From positions 1 to 9,091 of the forward strand of contig CAISKJ010001629.1 in assembly GCA_903885885.1 (NCBI GenBank): a stretch of 9,091 nucleotides of DNA, read 5' to 3'. The translations under genes were made by a program, and so were the position numbers. This document shows, piece by piece, positions 1 to 7,707 of this stretch. Origin of the DNA: an uncultured delta proteobacterium. Its GTDB lineage: Bacteria; Myxococcota_A; Polyangia; Polyangiales; Ga0077539. Position 1 is the stretch's first letter. Every line of letters starts with the position of its first letter. The notes under the pieces were generated by a model. It did no database searches, was not told where the DNA came from, and worked only from the letters and a program-made list of their open reading frames with translations.

Positions 1-266
1 GCGCGCACGGCGTCGAGGGTGGCGCGCAGCTCGGTGAGGTTGCGCACGTTCTCGCTGCCCACGATGATGCCCGCGAGGGCGCCGCGGCCGAGCATCGACG
101 CGAGCGTGGGGTGCAGCATGCGCTCGCGCGAGCCGCCGAGGATGCAGCTCCCCGCGAGGGCGAAGAGGGCCTCGTCGACGGGGGCCGCGGTGCGCTGCGC
201 GTGTGCGAGGGTTGCGTTGGACGTAGCCGCGAGCGCGGCGAGGAAGGCGCGTCGAGAGAGGGTCAT
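1..266 (-). CDS. Tat-exported glycoside hydrolase family 3 (NagZ-like) protein, N-terminal fragment
   Basis: Reading the minus strand from the ATG at 266-264 gives 88 open codons with no stop before the left edge, so the gene is 3'-truncated by the window. Residues 1-24 look like a twin-arginine signal peptide: MTLSRRAFLAAL, then an Ala-rich stretch ending in AHAQ, a plausible signal peptidase I site. The mature part contains HPTLASMLGRGALAGIIVG, then NVRNLTELRATLDAVRA. This matches the opening of GH3 beta-N-acetylhexosaminidases (an 'HP..G.IL..RN....QL..L...LR' pattern), which cleave GlcNAc from peptidoglycan fragments or chitin-type sugars. Export by Tat would place it in the periplasm or outside, unlike cytoplasmic NagZ. 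The catalytic residues lie beyond the window, so activity cannot be judged. No Shine-Dalgarno is visible; a run of seven C precedes the start by one base. The ATG is chosen because it places the RR motif at residues 5-6. The export call is firmer than the family call. Confidence 0.6.
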   Translation of the reverse strand, partial: MTLSRRAFLAALAATSNATLAHAQRTAAPVDEALFALAGSCILGGSRERMLHPTLASMLGRGALAGIIVGSENVRNLTELRATLDAVR

Positions 267-318
267 CGGGGGGGAGTGCCCGGGGGATCTTGCAACCGCG
301 CGGGGGGATAGAGTACCT

Positions 319-322
319 GAGG
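319..322 (+). promoter_or_regulatory. Ribosome binding site (GAGG) deciding the start at 329
   Basis: GAGG lies 6 bases before the ATG at 329. It supports that start over the in-frame ATG at 290, which has no such motif and would add 13 residues of charged, non-conserved-looking sequence. Confidence 0.6.
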
Positions 323-328
323 CGCTGT

Positions 329-1246
329 ATGGCCGAAACATCGCCGCAAAAGAACGCCCCCGCGACGCCCTCACCGGCGGCCGCGCCCGGCATGATGATC
401 AAGTACCGCAACCTCGTCATCGCGGGCGCGGTGTTCGTCGCGCTGTGGGCCATGGCCATCGCGAGCCGCTCGTCGGGCACGATGTGGTTTCTCGCCGTGC
501 TCACGGTGGTGCTGGCGGGCTTCGGTCTTTACACCTGGCGCTGGTACCAGAAGCAGATGGCGCTGATGAACCTGGCCAAGCGCGCGCAGGAGAGCCCCGA
601 GGCGCGCAAGGCCGCCATCGCCGAGCTGACCGCGCGCGAGGCCAAGGACAACGACGTCACCAGCACCCTCATGCGCGCGCAGCTCGAGCTGCAGGAGGAC
701 CCCGAGAAGGCCGTCGCCACGCTCGACTCCATCGACATGAAGAAGGTGCCCGCGATGCTCCTCAACGAGGTGCGCGGGATGAAGGCCCAGGTGTACCTGG
801 TGAAGAACCGCGTCGACGAGGCCGCGAAGCTCGCCGATGAGATTCAGCTCTCGCAGATTCAGCAGCCCGAGGTGCGCTCGGTGATGGCCGCCGCGGTGGC
901 CGAGGCGTGGGCGCGCACGGGCAAGGTGAAGGAGGCGAGGGATCTCATCGAGATGTTTTCGCCCGACGACGCGACCTACGCGAGCGCGCGGGTGCCGCTG
1001 CTCTTCGCGCGCATCTTCGCCAACTGGGCCGACTCGAAGCGCGACCTCGTGCGCAAAGACATGATCGCGATGTGCAAAGAGAACTTTCAGTACCTCGGCC
1101 GCTTCGTGATGCCCAACTCGGGCGTGCGCCCCGAGATGCAGGCGCTCGCGCAGGAGGTGCTCCGCAACGACCCCACCGCGCGCAAGGCCATCATGGAGGC
1201 CCAGGCCCCCTCGATGAACCGCGCGCAGCGCCGCGCGATGAAGTAG
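329..1246 (+). CDS. Membrane-anchored TPR-like protein of unknown function
   Basis: This is a 305-aa protein that I do not recognise as a named family. Residues 1-25 are Pro/Ala-rich. Two hydrophobic segments follow, about 28-45 (LVIAGAVFVALWAMAIA) and 50-70 (TMWFLAVLTVVLAGFGLY), separated by a short S/R loop, so they form a helical hairpin. The tract after the second helix is basic (RWYQKQ), suggesting that both ends are cytoplasmic. From about 75 to the end the protein is helical and repeat-like: segments such as NEVRGMKAQVYLVKNRVDEAAKLADEI and AVAEAWARTGKVKEARDLI have the A/G spacing of tetratricopeptide helices, which usually bind other proteins. The C-terminus is basic (MNRAQRRAMK). It is divergent from the GH3-like gene and 116 bp before the kinase on the same strand; co-transcription with the kinase is possible but unproven. 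It is probably a scaffold or assembly factor; no catalytic motif is seen. Confidence 0.85.
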   Translation: MAETSPQKNAPATPSPAAAPGMMIKYRNLVIAGAVFVALWAMAIASRSSGTMWFLAVLTVVLAGFGLYTWRWYQKQMALMNLAKRAQESPEARKAAIAELTAREAKDNDVTSTLMRAQLELQEDPEKAVATLDSIDMKKVPAMLLNEVRGMKAQVYLVKNRVDEAAKLADEIQLSQIQQPEVRSVMAAAVAEAWARTGKVKEARDLIEMFSPDDATYASARVPLLFARIFANWADSKRDLVRKDMIAMCKENFQYLGRFVMPNSGVRPEMQALAQEVLRNDPTARKAIMEAQAPSMNRAQRRAMK

Positions 1247-1263
1247 CCGCAGCGACTCCCGTC

Positions 1264-1301
1264 GTACCGCGCGGCGTTGACGCGGGAGACCGTTGCGGTA
1301 C
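1264..1301. promoter_or_regulatory. Inverted repeat (7-bp arms) around a -35-like TTGACG
   Basis: The 116-bp gap between the TPR-like gene and the kinase gene contains GTACCGC (1264-1270) and its exact reverse complement GCGGTAC (1295-1301), 24 bp apart. Between them lies TTGACG (1277-1282), which matches five of six bases of the sigma-70 -35 hexamer. A -10 partner is poor (TACTTG at 1299-1304 after 16 bp). The layout would suit an operator over a kinase promoter. It could also be a weak hairpin ending the upstream transcript, though no T run follows. Chance is not excluded in such GC-rich DNA. Confidence 0.25.
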
Positions 1302-1348
1302 TTGTGACCGGCGAGTCCCGCGGAGGTTGGCGCTTCTGCACCGGCTCC

Positions 1349-1353
1349 AGGAG
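1349..1353 (+). promoter_or_regulatory. Ribosome binding site (AGGAG) deciding the GTG start at 1363
   Basis: AGGAG ends 9 bases before the GTG at 1363. It is the best Shine-Dalgarno in the window and sits in the gap after the previous gene. The reading frame stays open far upstream, to 907 and inside the preceding gene, but that extension has no domain character and is a high-GC artefact. Confidence 0.75.
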
Positions 1354-1362
1354 TTTTCTACG

Positions 1363-4300
1363 GTGTCCGCCCTCCCAGCGTCTGCGGCCGAAGCGCGCGT
1401 TTCGTCGCTGCCCCCCGAGGCGACGGCCCACCCCGACCGCCTCGCGGCCCTCCTCGCCGTCGCGCGCGACGCCGTGATCGCGATCAACCGCGACGGCTTC
1501 GTGACGCTGTGGAACCGCGGGGCCACGCAGATGCTGGGCTACACCGAGCAGGATGCCGTAGGGCGCCGCCTCGGCGAGCTGCTGTTTCCGCCGCACCTGT
1601 GGGCCACCCACCGCGAGCACGTCGAGCGCGCGGCGCGCGGCAAGTCTCCGCTCCTGGGTCGCGCCACGGAGATCCCCGTGCTCCACGCGCGGGGCCACGA
1701 GGTGTTCGTCGAGCTCATGCTCGATCGCGTCGAGGAGCCCGACGGGGCCGTGTCGTTCGTGGGCGTGCTGCGCGACCTGAGCGAGCGCCGCAGCCACGAG
1801 GCGCGCCTCTCGGCCGTGCTCGCGGCCATCGGCGACGGCGTGGTGGTCACCGACGGCGAGGGCCTGGTGACCCTCTTCACGCCCGCGGCGACGGCCCTCA
1901 CGGGGCTCTCCACGGCCGACGCCCTGGGTCGCCCCCTCGACGCGGCGCTGCGCTTCACCTGCGCGCACAGCGGCGAGCCCATGCGCCTCGCGCCGGGCGT
2001 CGCCTGCACGGTGTCCGTCGAGTGCCCGTGGATGCTGCACCGCCGCGACGGCTCCGCGGTGCCCGTGGCGGTCACGTCGGTGGCCCTGAGCGGCGGCCAG
2101 GTGATCACCCTGCGCGACGTCACCGAGGCGCGGCTGCACGCCGAGGCCGTGCGCGCTCAGAGCGAGCGCCTCACGTCGCTGCTGGCCACCACGGCGGCCA
2201 TGATCTACGCCACGCGGCTGCCCGACTTCTCGATGGAGTACATCAGCGAGTCGGCCACGGCGATGCTCGGACACACCGCGGCCGAGATGATGGCGCCGGA
2301 CTTCTGGGTCAACGCCGTGCACCCCGACGACCGGGCGCGCGTGCTCTCGGACATGCCCAACCTCTTCGCGCGCGGACGCTACGTGCACGAGTATCGGCTC
2401 CGGCACCGCGACGGGTCGTACCGCTGGCTGCGCGACGAGTCGCGCCTCGTGTACGACGCCGCCGGGGCGCCCGTGCGCGCCATCGGCGCGGGCTTCGACA
2501 TCACCGCGCGCAAGGCGCAGGAGCAGCGCCTCGAGACGCTCCTCGCGGTGAAGCGCGTGGTGTCGCAGGTGTCGCGCGCGTTCCTCGGCGCGCGGGGCCC
2601 GAACATCGACGCGGCCCTGCGCGACGCCCTGGCCGAGCTCGGGCGCAAGACGGGGGCCGACGGCGCCTGCGTGGTGCGCGTGCGCGACGGCGAGGCCACG
2701 CGCGCGCACAGCTGGACCCGCGAGGGATGCGCCCTCCCGACCGACGACCGCGCGGCGCTGGCAGCGCTCTTCACCGAGCCCGCGGGCGGCGCCCCTCCCG
2801 CGCGTTTGGTGGTGCCCATGACGCTCGACGGCGCGCGCCTGGGCGCGTTGGTGCTCGAGCGTCCGCGGGTGGAGGGCACCGAGCCCGGCGAGCTGGCGGC
2901 GCTGGTGCAGCTCGTGGCCGACGCGATGGTCGCGGGCTTCAAGCGCGTCGACGACGAGGCGGCCCTCGAGCGGCTCAACGCGGGGCTGGCGGCCACGTCG
3001 GCGCGGCAGCGGGCGCTCCTCGAGCTCTCGATGGAGCTGGCGCGCTCGGCGGGGCGCGCGGCGATTTACGAGAGCATTCGCACCCGGCTGCGGAAGGTGC
3101 TCGGCGTCGAGCGGGTGTCGCTCATGCAGATCGTCGACGGGGGGGCGCGCCATGCGTTTCGGCTCCTCGACGAGGACGCGCAGCCGGCGCTGGAGTCCGA
3201 GGATTTTCACTACGTTCACGCGGGTCGGCGGGTCGAGGTGGTCGACGCGGCGACGCGCGCCGGGGCGGCGGTGGGCCTCGCGGTGCGCACGGGCCGCGTG
3301 GTGTCGACGCGCGACCACGCGCTCCATCGCTTCGCCGATTGGACGCACATCGCGGCGAGCACGGGGTACACGCAGTTTGTGGTGATGCCCCTCTTCGGGG
3401 CGCAGGGCGTGTGCGGCACGCTCAACCTGGGCTACACCGCCGCGACGCCGCCCGACGCGGAGTTTCTCGACCAGGTGGCGCAGTTCGCCACGATGCTGGG
3501 GGCGCACCTCGCCATTCACGAGGCCCGCGAGGCGCGCGAGGCGCTGCACGCCGAGCTCGAGCTGCGGGTGGAGGAGCGCACGCGCGCCCTCGCCGCCAGC
3601 GAGGAGCGCTTCGAACGGCTCTTTCAAGAGGCCCCGCAGGCGATGCTCATGGTCGACCCTGCGCTGGCCGTGGCGCAGTCGAACCGCGCGGCGCAGGCGC
3701 TCTTCGGGTACGGCCCCGACGCGCTCGAGGGCACCCCGCTGCGGGCGCTCGTCCCCGACGAACTGCGGGCCCGCCACGACGGGCTCATGCGCGATACCTT
3801 CGCGACGCAGCGCGCGACAACCCCCATGGCGCCGCTGCGCACGGTGTCGGCGGTGCGCCGCGACGGATCGCGCTTCGACGCCGAGGTGGGCCTCGTGCCC
3901 ATCGCGGTCGAGGGCCGTCACCACGTGCTCGCGGGCGTCACCGACGTGAGCGCGCGCAACGCGGCGCAGGCGGCCCTCACGGCCTCGCTCCGCGAGAAGG
4001 AGACGCTGCTCAAAGAGATTCACCACCGGGTGAAGAACAACCTGCAGATCATCTCGAGCCTCCTGGTGCTCCAGAGCGATCAGATGCCCTCCCCCGAGGC
4101 GCGCGCGCTGCTTCAAGAGAGCGTGTTCCGCGTGCGCTCCATGGCGCTGATTCACCAGCAGCTCTACGGCGTCGACTCGCTCGAGCGCATCGGCCTCGGC
4201 AGCTACGCGCGCAGCCTCGCGGAGTCGCTGCGGGCCAGCCTCGCGCCCGCCGCGCGGGTGGAGTTCGCCGCCGACGCGGTGGCCGTCAGCGTCGAGACCG

Positions 4301-4602
4301 CGGTGCCCCTGGGGCTCATTCTCAACGAGCTGATCACCAACGCGTTCAAGTACGGCATGGGCGGCGCCGGTAGCCCGTGGGACGTGTGCGTGCGCATCGC
4401 CGCCGAGGGCGACGTGGGCATCCGCGTCGAGGTCCACGACGCGGGCCCCGGGCTCCCCGAAGGGATCGAGACGGCGCCGCCCACCTCGCTGGGCCTCCAG
4501 CTCGTGCGCTCGCTCGTGCGCCAGCTGCGCGCGCAGCTCACCATCACCCGCGAGGGCGGCGCCCGGGTGGTGCTCCAGTGCCCGCACGGGGCGCGGCGCT
4601 GA
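1363..4602 (+). CDS. Soluble multi-PAS/GAF sensor histidine kinase (HisKA_2 type)
   Basis: This 1079-aa protein is expected to autophosphorylate on His and pass the phosphate to a response regulator. Approximate order: PAS1 27-140 (WNRGATQMLGYTE), PAS2 150-255, PAS3 267-382 (HPDDRARV, then RHRDGSYRWLRDE, a PAS_3-type core), GAF1 395-526, GAF2 547-722, a charged coiled coil about 722-750, PAS4 747-865, HisKA_2 from about 877, and HATPase_c about 975-1076. The H-box is KEIHHRVKNNLQ with H887/H888; H888, just before Arg, is the likelier phosphoacceptor. The ATP site is intact: N-box NELITNAFKYG with E989 and N993, G1 box DAGPG from D1026, and G2 box SLGLQLV with G1044. There is no membrane segment or signal peptide, so it should sense cytoplasmic cues; the ligands of the PAS and GAF domains cannot be read from sequence. 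No receiver domain is fused and no regulator gene is adjacent, so it is an orphan as far as this window shows. The GTG start is set by AGGAG 9 bases upstream. Confidence 0.95.
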   Translation: MSALPASAAEARVSSLPPEATAHPDRLAALLAVARDAVIAINRDGFVTLWNRGATQMLGYTEQDAVGRRLGELLFPPHLWATHREHVERAARGKSPLLGRATEIPVLHARGHEVFVELMLDRVEEPDGAVSFVGVLRDLSERRSHEARLSAVLAAIGDGVVVTDGEGLVTLFTPAATALTGLSTADALGRPLDAALRFTCAHSGEPMRLAPGVACTVSVECPWMLHRRDGSAVPVAVTSVALSGGQVITLRDVTEARLHAEAVRAQSERLTSLLATTAAMIYATRLPDFSMEYISESATAMLGHTAAEMMAPDFWVNAVHPDDRARVLSDMPNLFARGRYVHEYRLRHRDGSYRWLRDESRLVYDAAGAPVRAIGAGFDITARKAQEQRLETLLAVKRVVSQVSRAFLGARGPNIDAALRDALAELGRKTGADGACVVRVRDGEATRAHSWTREGCALPTDDRAALAALFTEPAGGAPPARLVVPMTLDGARLGALVLERPRVEGTEPGELAALVQLVADAMVAGFKRVDDEAALERLNAGLAATSARQRALLELSMELARSAGRAAIYESIRTRLRKVLGVERVSLMQIVDGGARHAFRLLDEDAQPALESEDFHYVHAGRRVEVVDAATRAGAAVGLAVRTGRVVSTRDHALHRFADWTHIAASTGYTQFVVMPLFGAQGVCGTLNLGYTAATPPDAEFLDQVAQFATMLGAHLAIHEAREAREALHAELELRVEERTRALAASEERFERLFQEAPQAMLMVDPALAVAQSNRAAQALFGYGPDALEGTPLRALVPDELRARHDGLMRDTFATQRATTPMAPLRTVSAVRRDGSRFDAEVGLVPIAVEGRHHVLAGVTDVSARNAAQAALTASLREKETLLKEIHHRVKNNLQIISSLLVLQSDQMPSPEARALLQESVFRVRSMALIHQQLYGVDSLERIGLGSYARSLAESLRASLAPAARVEFAADAVAVSVETAVPLGLILNELITNAFKYGMGGAGSPWDVCVRIAAEGDVGIRVEVHDAGPGLPEGIETAPPTSLGLQLVRSLVRQLRAQLTITREGGARVVLQCPHGARR

Positions 4603-4635
4603 CGGCGCGCGTTCACCCCATGCGGTGTGCGCCCG

Positions 4636-4649
4636 CACCACGCGTGGTG
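4636..4649. promoter_or_regulatory. Perfect 14-bp palindrome upstream of the RCC1 lipoprotein gene
   Basis: CACCACGCGTGGTG is identical to its own reverse complement. It lies in the 88-bp gap between the kinase stop (4602) and the lipoprotein start (4691), centred about 48 bp before that start. A perfect palindrome of this length in non-coding DNA fits a binding site for a dimeric regulator. It is less likely a terminator: there is almost no loop and no T run after it. The bound protein is unknown. Confidence 0.4.
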
Positions 4650-4690
4650 TGCATCTGTACGCGCCCGTCTCGGCCCGCTACCGTCGCCGC

Positions 4691-5983
<1,293 letters not shown>

Positions 5984-5991
5984 GCCACCGT

Positions 5992-7707
5992 TCAGCGCAT
6001 CAGCGCGCGCGCCGCATACACCCCGGGGCCGCCCGTGCGCGTGTCGCTCCAGGCGCCCCAGAGCGTGCCGTCGGGGCCTCGCGCGAGCGCGCTCCGCGTG
6101 CCGTGCCACCGCAGCGGGTCGCGCGCCGTGGTGAACACGAATCCCTCGTCGGACACCGCCTCGTTGCGCGTGCAACGCACGGTCGCGTCGGCCGCGCAGC
6201 GCGCGAAGGCCACCACGCCCGCGCCGTAGCGGTTGTCGAGCCAGAGCACCGAGCCAGCGCCCGTGACGGCATCGACCGACAGGCCCGCGAAGGCGTGCGT
6301 GGCGCAGCGCGCGGGGTCGTCGTTCACCACGCGGTGCTGCCACTGCGTGTCGCCGTCGCGGCGCGTGGCGAGCACCACGTCCCACGCGCCCGTGAGGCCG
6401 CCCGTCACGTAGGCCACGTGCAACACGCCGCCGCCGGCGCCCACCCACGGAACGTGCCCCACCGGAGCATCCTCGGGGCGCGACACCTCTTCGACGTCGC
6501 CCCACGTGCGCGCGCCGTCGGTCGATGCACGCAGCCGCACGCGGTTGACGCGATCGCCCAGCGCCGAGAGCGCGTGGCTCACGTTGCGATCGACCCACGC
6601 CGCGTACACCGCGCCCCGCGCGGGACCCGCCGCGAGCGAGGCGATGCCCGGCGCGCGCCGCGCGTTCGAAGTGACCTCGAGGCGCGCGAGGGTGCTGTGC
6701 GGGTCGAAGGCGCTCCCGTCGGCGGCCATGCGCGCCACCTGGAGGGCGCCCGTTCCATCGCGCTGGCCCGCGATGGCGGCCACGTACACCGCGTCGCCGT
6801 CGCCGTCGGGCCCCGCGGCGATCATGGGGCTCGAGCAGTTGAGCCCGCACACCACGTCGGCGAAGGCCGAGCGCGCGCGGTCGAAGGTAACGCCCCCGTC
6901 GAGGCTCACCGCGTGGCGGAGAAAGTTGCCCGGGCGGTCTTCGTGGTTGGCCACGTACACGAGGTGCAAGCGCCCCGCGCGATCGAAGGCCACGCCGGGC
7001 GCGAGCGTGTCGGGGTAGTCGAAATCGTGGAGCACCGTCACCGCGCCCACCGCTCCGTCGGGCGCGACGCGCGCGACGCCGCCGCGCCAGTAGAGCCCGC
7101 GGTTGTCGACGCCCATGAAGGCCACCACCGCGTTGCCCGTCGCGTCGACGGCGAGCGACACCTCGGCCTCGCCCATCGCTTCGAAGCGCCCGCGCGTGAG
7201 CGACGCCGCGCGCGCGAAACGCCCTGTAGGAAGGGGCGCGAGAAAGGGCCCCACGCTCCCGTCACCCTCCGTCGCGAAGCACGCGCGGCCGTCGTCGCGG
7301 CGCCCGATGGGCTCCTCGTTGGGAACGCACGCGGGCCTCGCCCCCGGACGCCACGCGCGGCACACGTAGCCCTCGCGCTGACGACAGTCGCCGTCGCGCT
7401 CACACCCCCGCAAGCAGTAGTGGTGCTGCGCCGACGAGGGGAAGCACACGTCTCCCTCCGCGCAGGGCGCGGCGCGGCAGTCGGGCGCGCAGTATCCGTT
7501 GGGAAAGCCCTCGTCGGGCGAGATGCAGAACTGGCCCGCGGAGCAGCCGCCGATGGGCTCGCCCTGGTCGTTGGTTCCGCACGCGTTGCCGGTGGCGACG
7601 AGGGTCGCGTCGGCGGCGTCGAACACTGCGAAGCCCGCGTCGTTGAAGGCCACCTGCGGCGCGTCGCAGGCCATCACGAAGAGCGCGCACGCGAGGGAGG
7701 CTCTCAT
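5992..7707 (-). CDS. Cys-rich lipoprotein with BNR/sialidase-like beta-propeller
   Basis: This is a 571-aa predicted exported lipoprotein. The signal peptide is short (MRASLACALFVMA) with lipobox V11-M12-A13-C14 and Asp at +2. Residues 43-143 contain 13 Cys in a small disulfide-type region (GGCSAGQFC, NGYCAPDC, YCLRGCERDGDC), resembling the Cys-rich modules in many myxobacterial outer-surface proteins. From about 165 to the end is a beta-propeller of the BNR/sialidase superfamily. Two Asp-box motifs (S.D.G.TF/W) are visible, SLDGGVTF at 268-275 and STDGARTW at 395-402, with repeated blade-like strands (AVVAFMGVDNRG, LHLVYVANHED, LHVAYVTGG, LWGAWSDTRTGG). I do not see the full catalytic Arg triad and Tyr/Glu set of true sialidases with confidence, so a binding role is as likely as enzyme activity. 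The start ATG overlaps the stop of the upstream gene (ATGA) and has no Shine-Dalgarno, so translation is probably coupled. Confidence 0.85.
   Translation of the reverse strand: MRASLACALFVMACDAPQVAFNDAGFAVFDAADATLVATGNACGTNDQGEPIGGCSAGQFCISPDEGFPNGYCAPDCRAAPCAEGDVCFPSSAQHHYCLRGCERDGDCRQREGYVCRAWRPGARPACVPNEEPIGRRDDGRACFATEGDGSVGPFLAPLPTGRFARAASLTRGRFEAMGEAEVSLAVDATGNAVVAFMGVDNRGLYWRGGVARVAPDGAVGAVTVLHDFDYPDTLAPGVAFDRAGRLHLVYVANHEDRPGNFLRHAVSLDGGVTFDRARSAFADVVCGLNCSSPMIAAGPDGDGDAVYVAAIAGQRDGTGALQVARMAADGSAFDPHSTLARLEVTSNARRAPGIASLAAGPARGAVYAAWVDRNVSHALSALGDRVNRVRLRASTDGARTWGDVEEVSRPEDAPVGHVPWVGAGGGVLHVAYVTGGLTGAWDVVLATRRDGDTQWQHRVVNDDPARCATHAFAGLSVDAVTGAGSVLWLDNRYGAGVVAFARCAADATVRCTRNEAVSDEGFVFTTARDPLRWHGTRSALARGPDGTLWGAWSDTRTGGPGVYAARALMR

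Noticed and set aside
907..1362. Upstream extension of the kinase frame to an ATG at 907
   Set aside because: It would overlap the TPR-like gene by 340 bases and add sequence with no domain character; the GTG at 1363 has a strong AGGAG.
1509..4373. Second plus-strand open frame (954 codons) inside the kinase gene
   Set aside because: It is offset from the kinase frame and Arg/Gly/Ala-rich without motifs; a shadow.
1087..4641. Long minus-strand open frame (1184 codons) opposite the kinase gene
   Set aside because: Its translation is His/Arg/Ala-rich with no domain character, while the opposite strand encodes clear PAS, GAF and kinase motifs. It is a high-GC shadow frame.
4600..4690. Rho-independent terminator after the kinase gene
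   Set aside because: GC-rich self-complementary stretches exist, but none has a convincing stem-loop followed by T residues.
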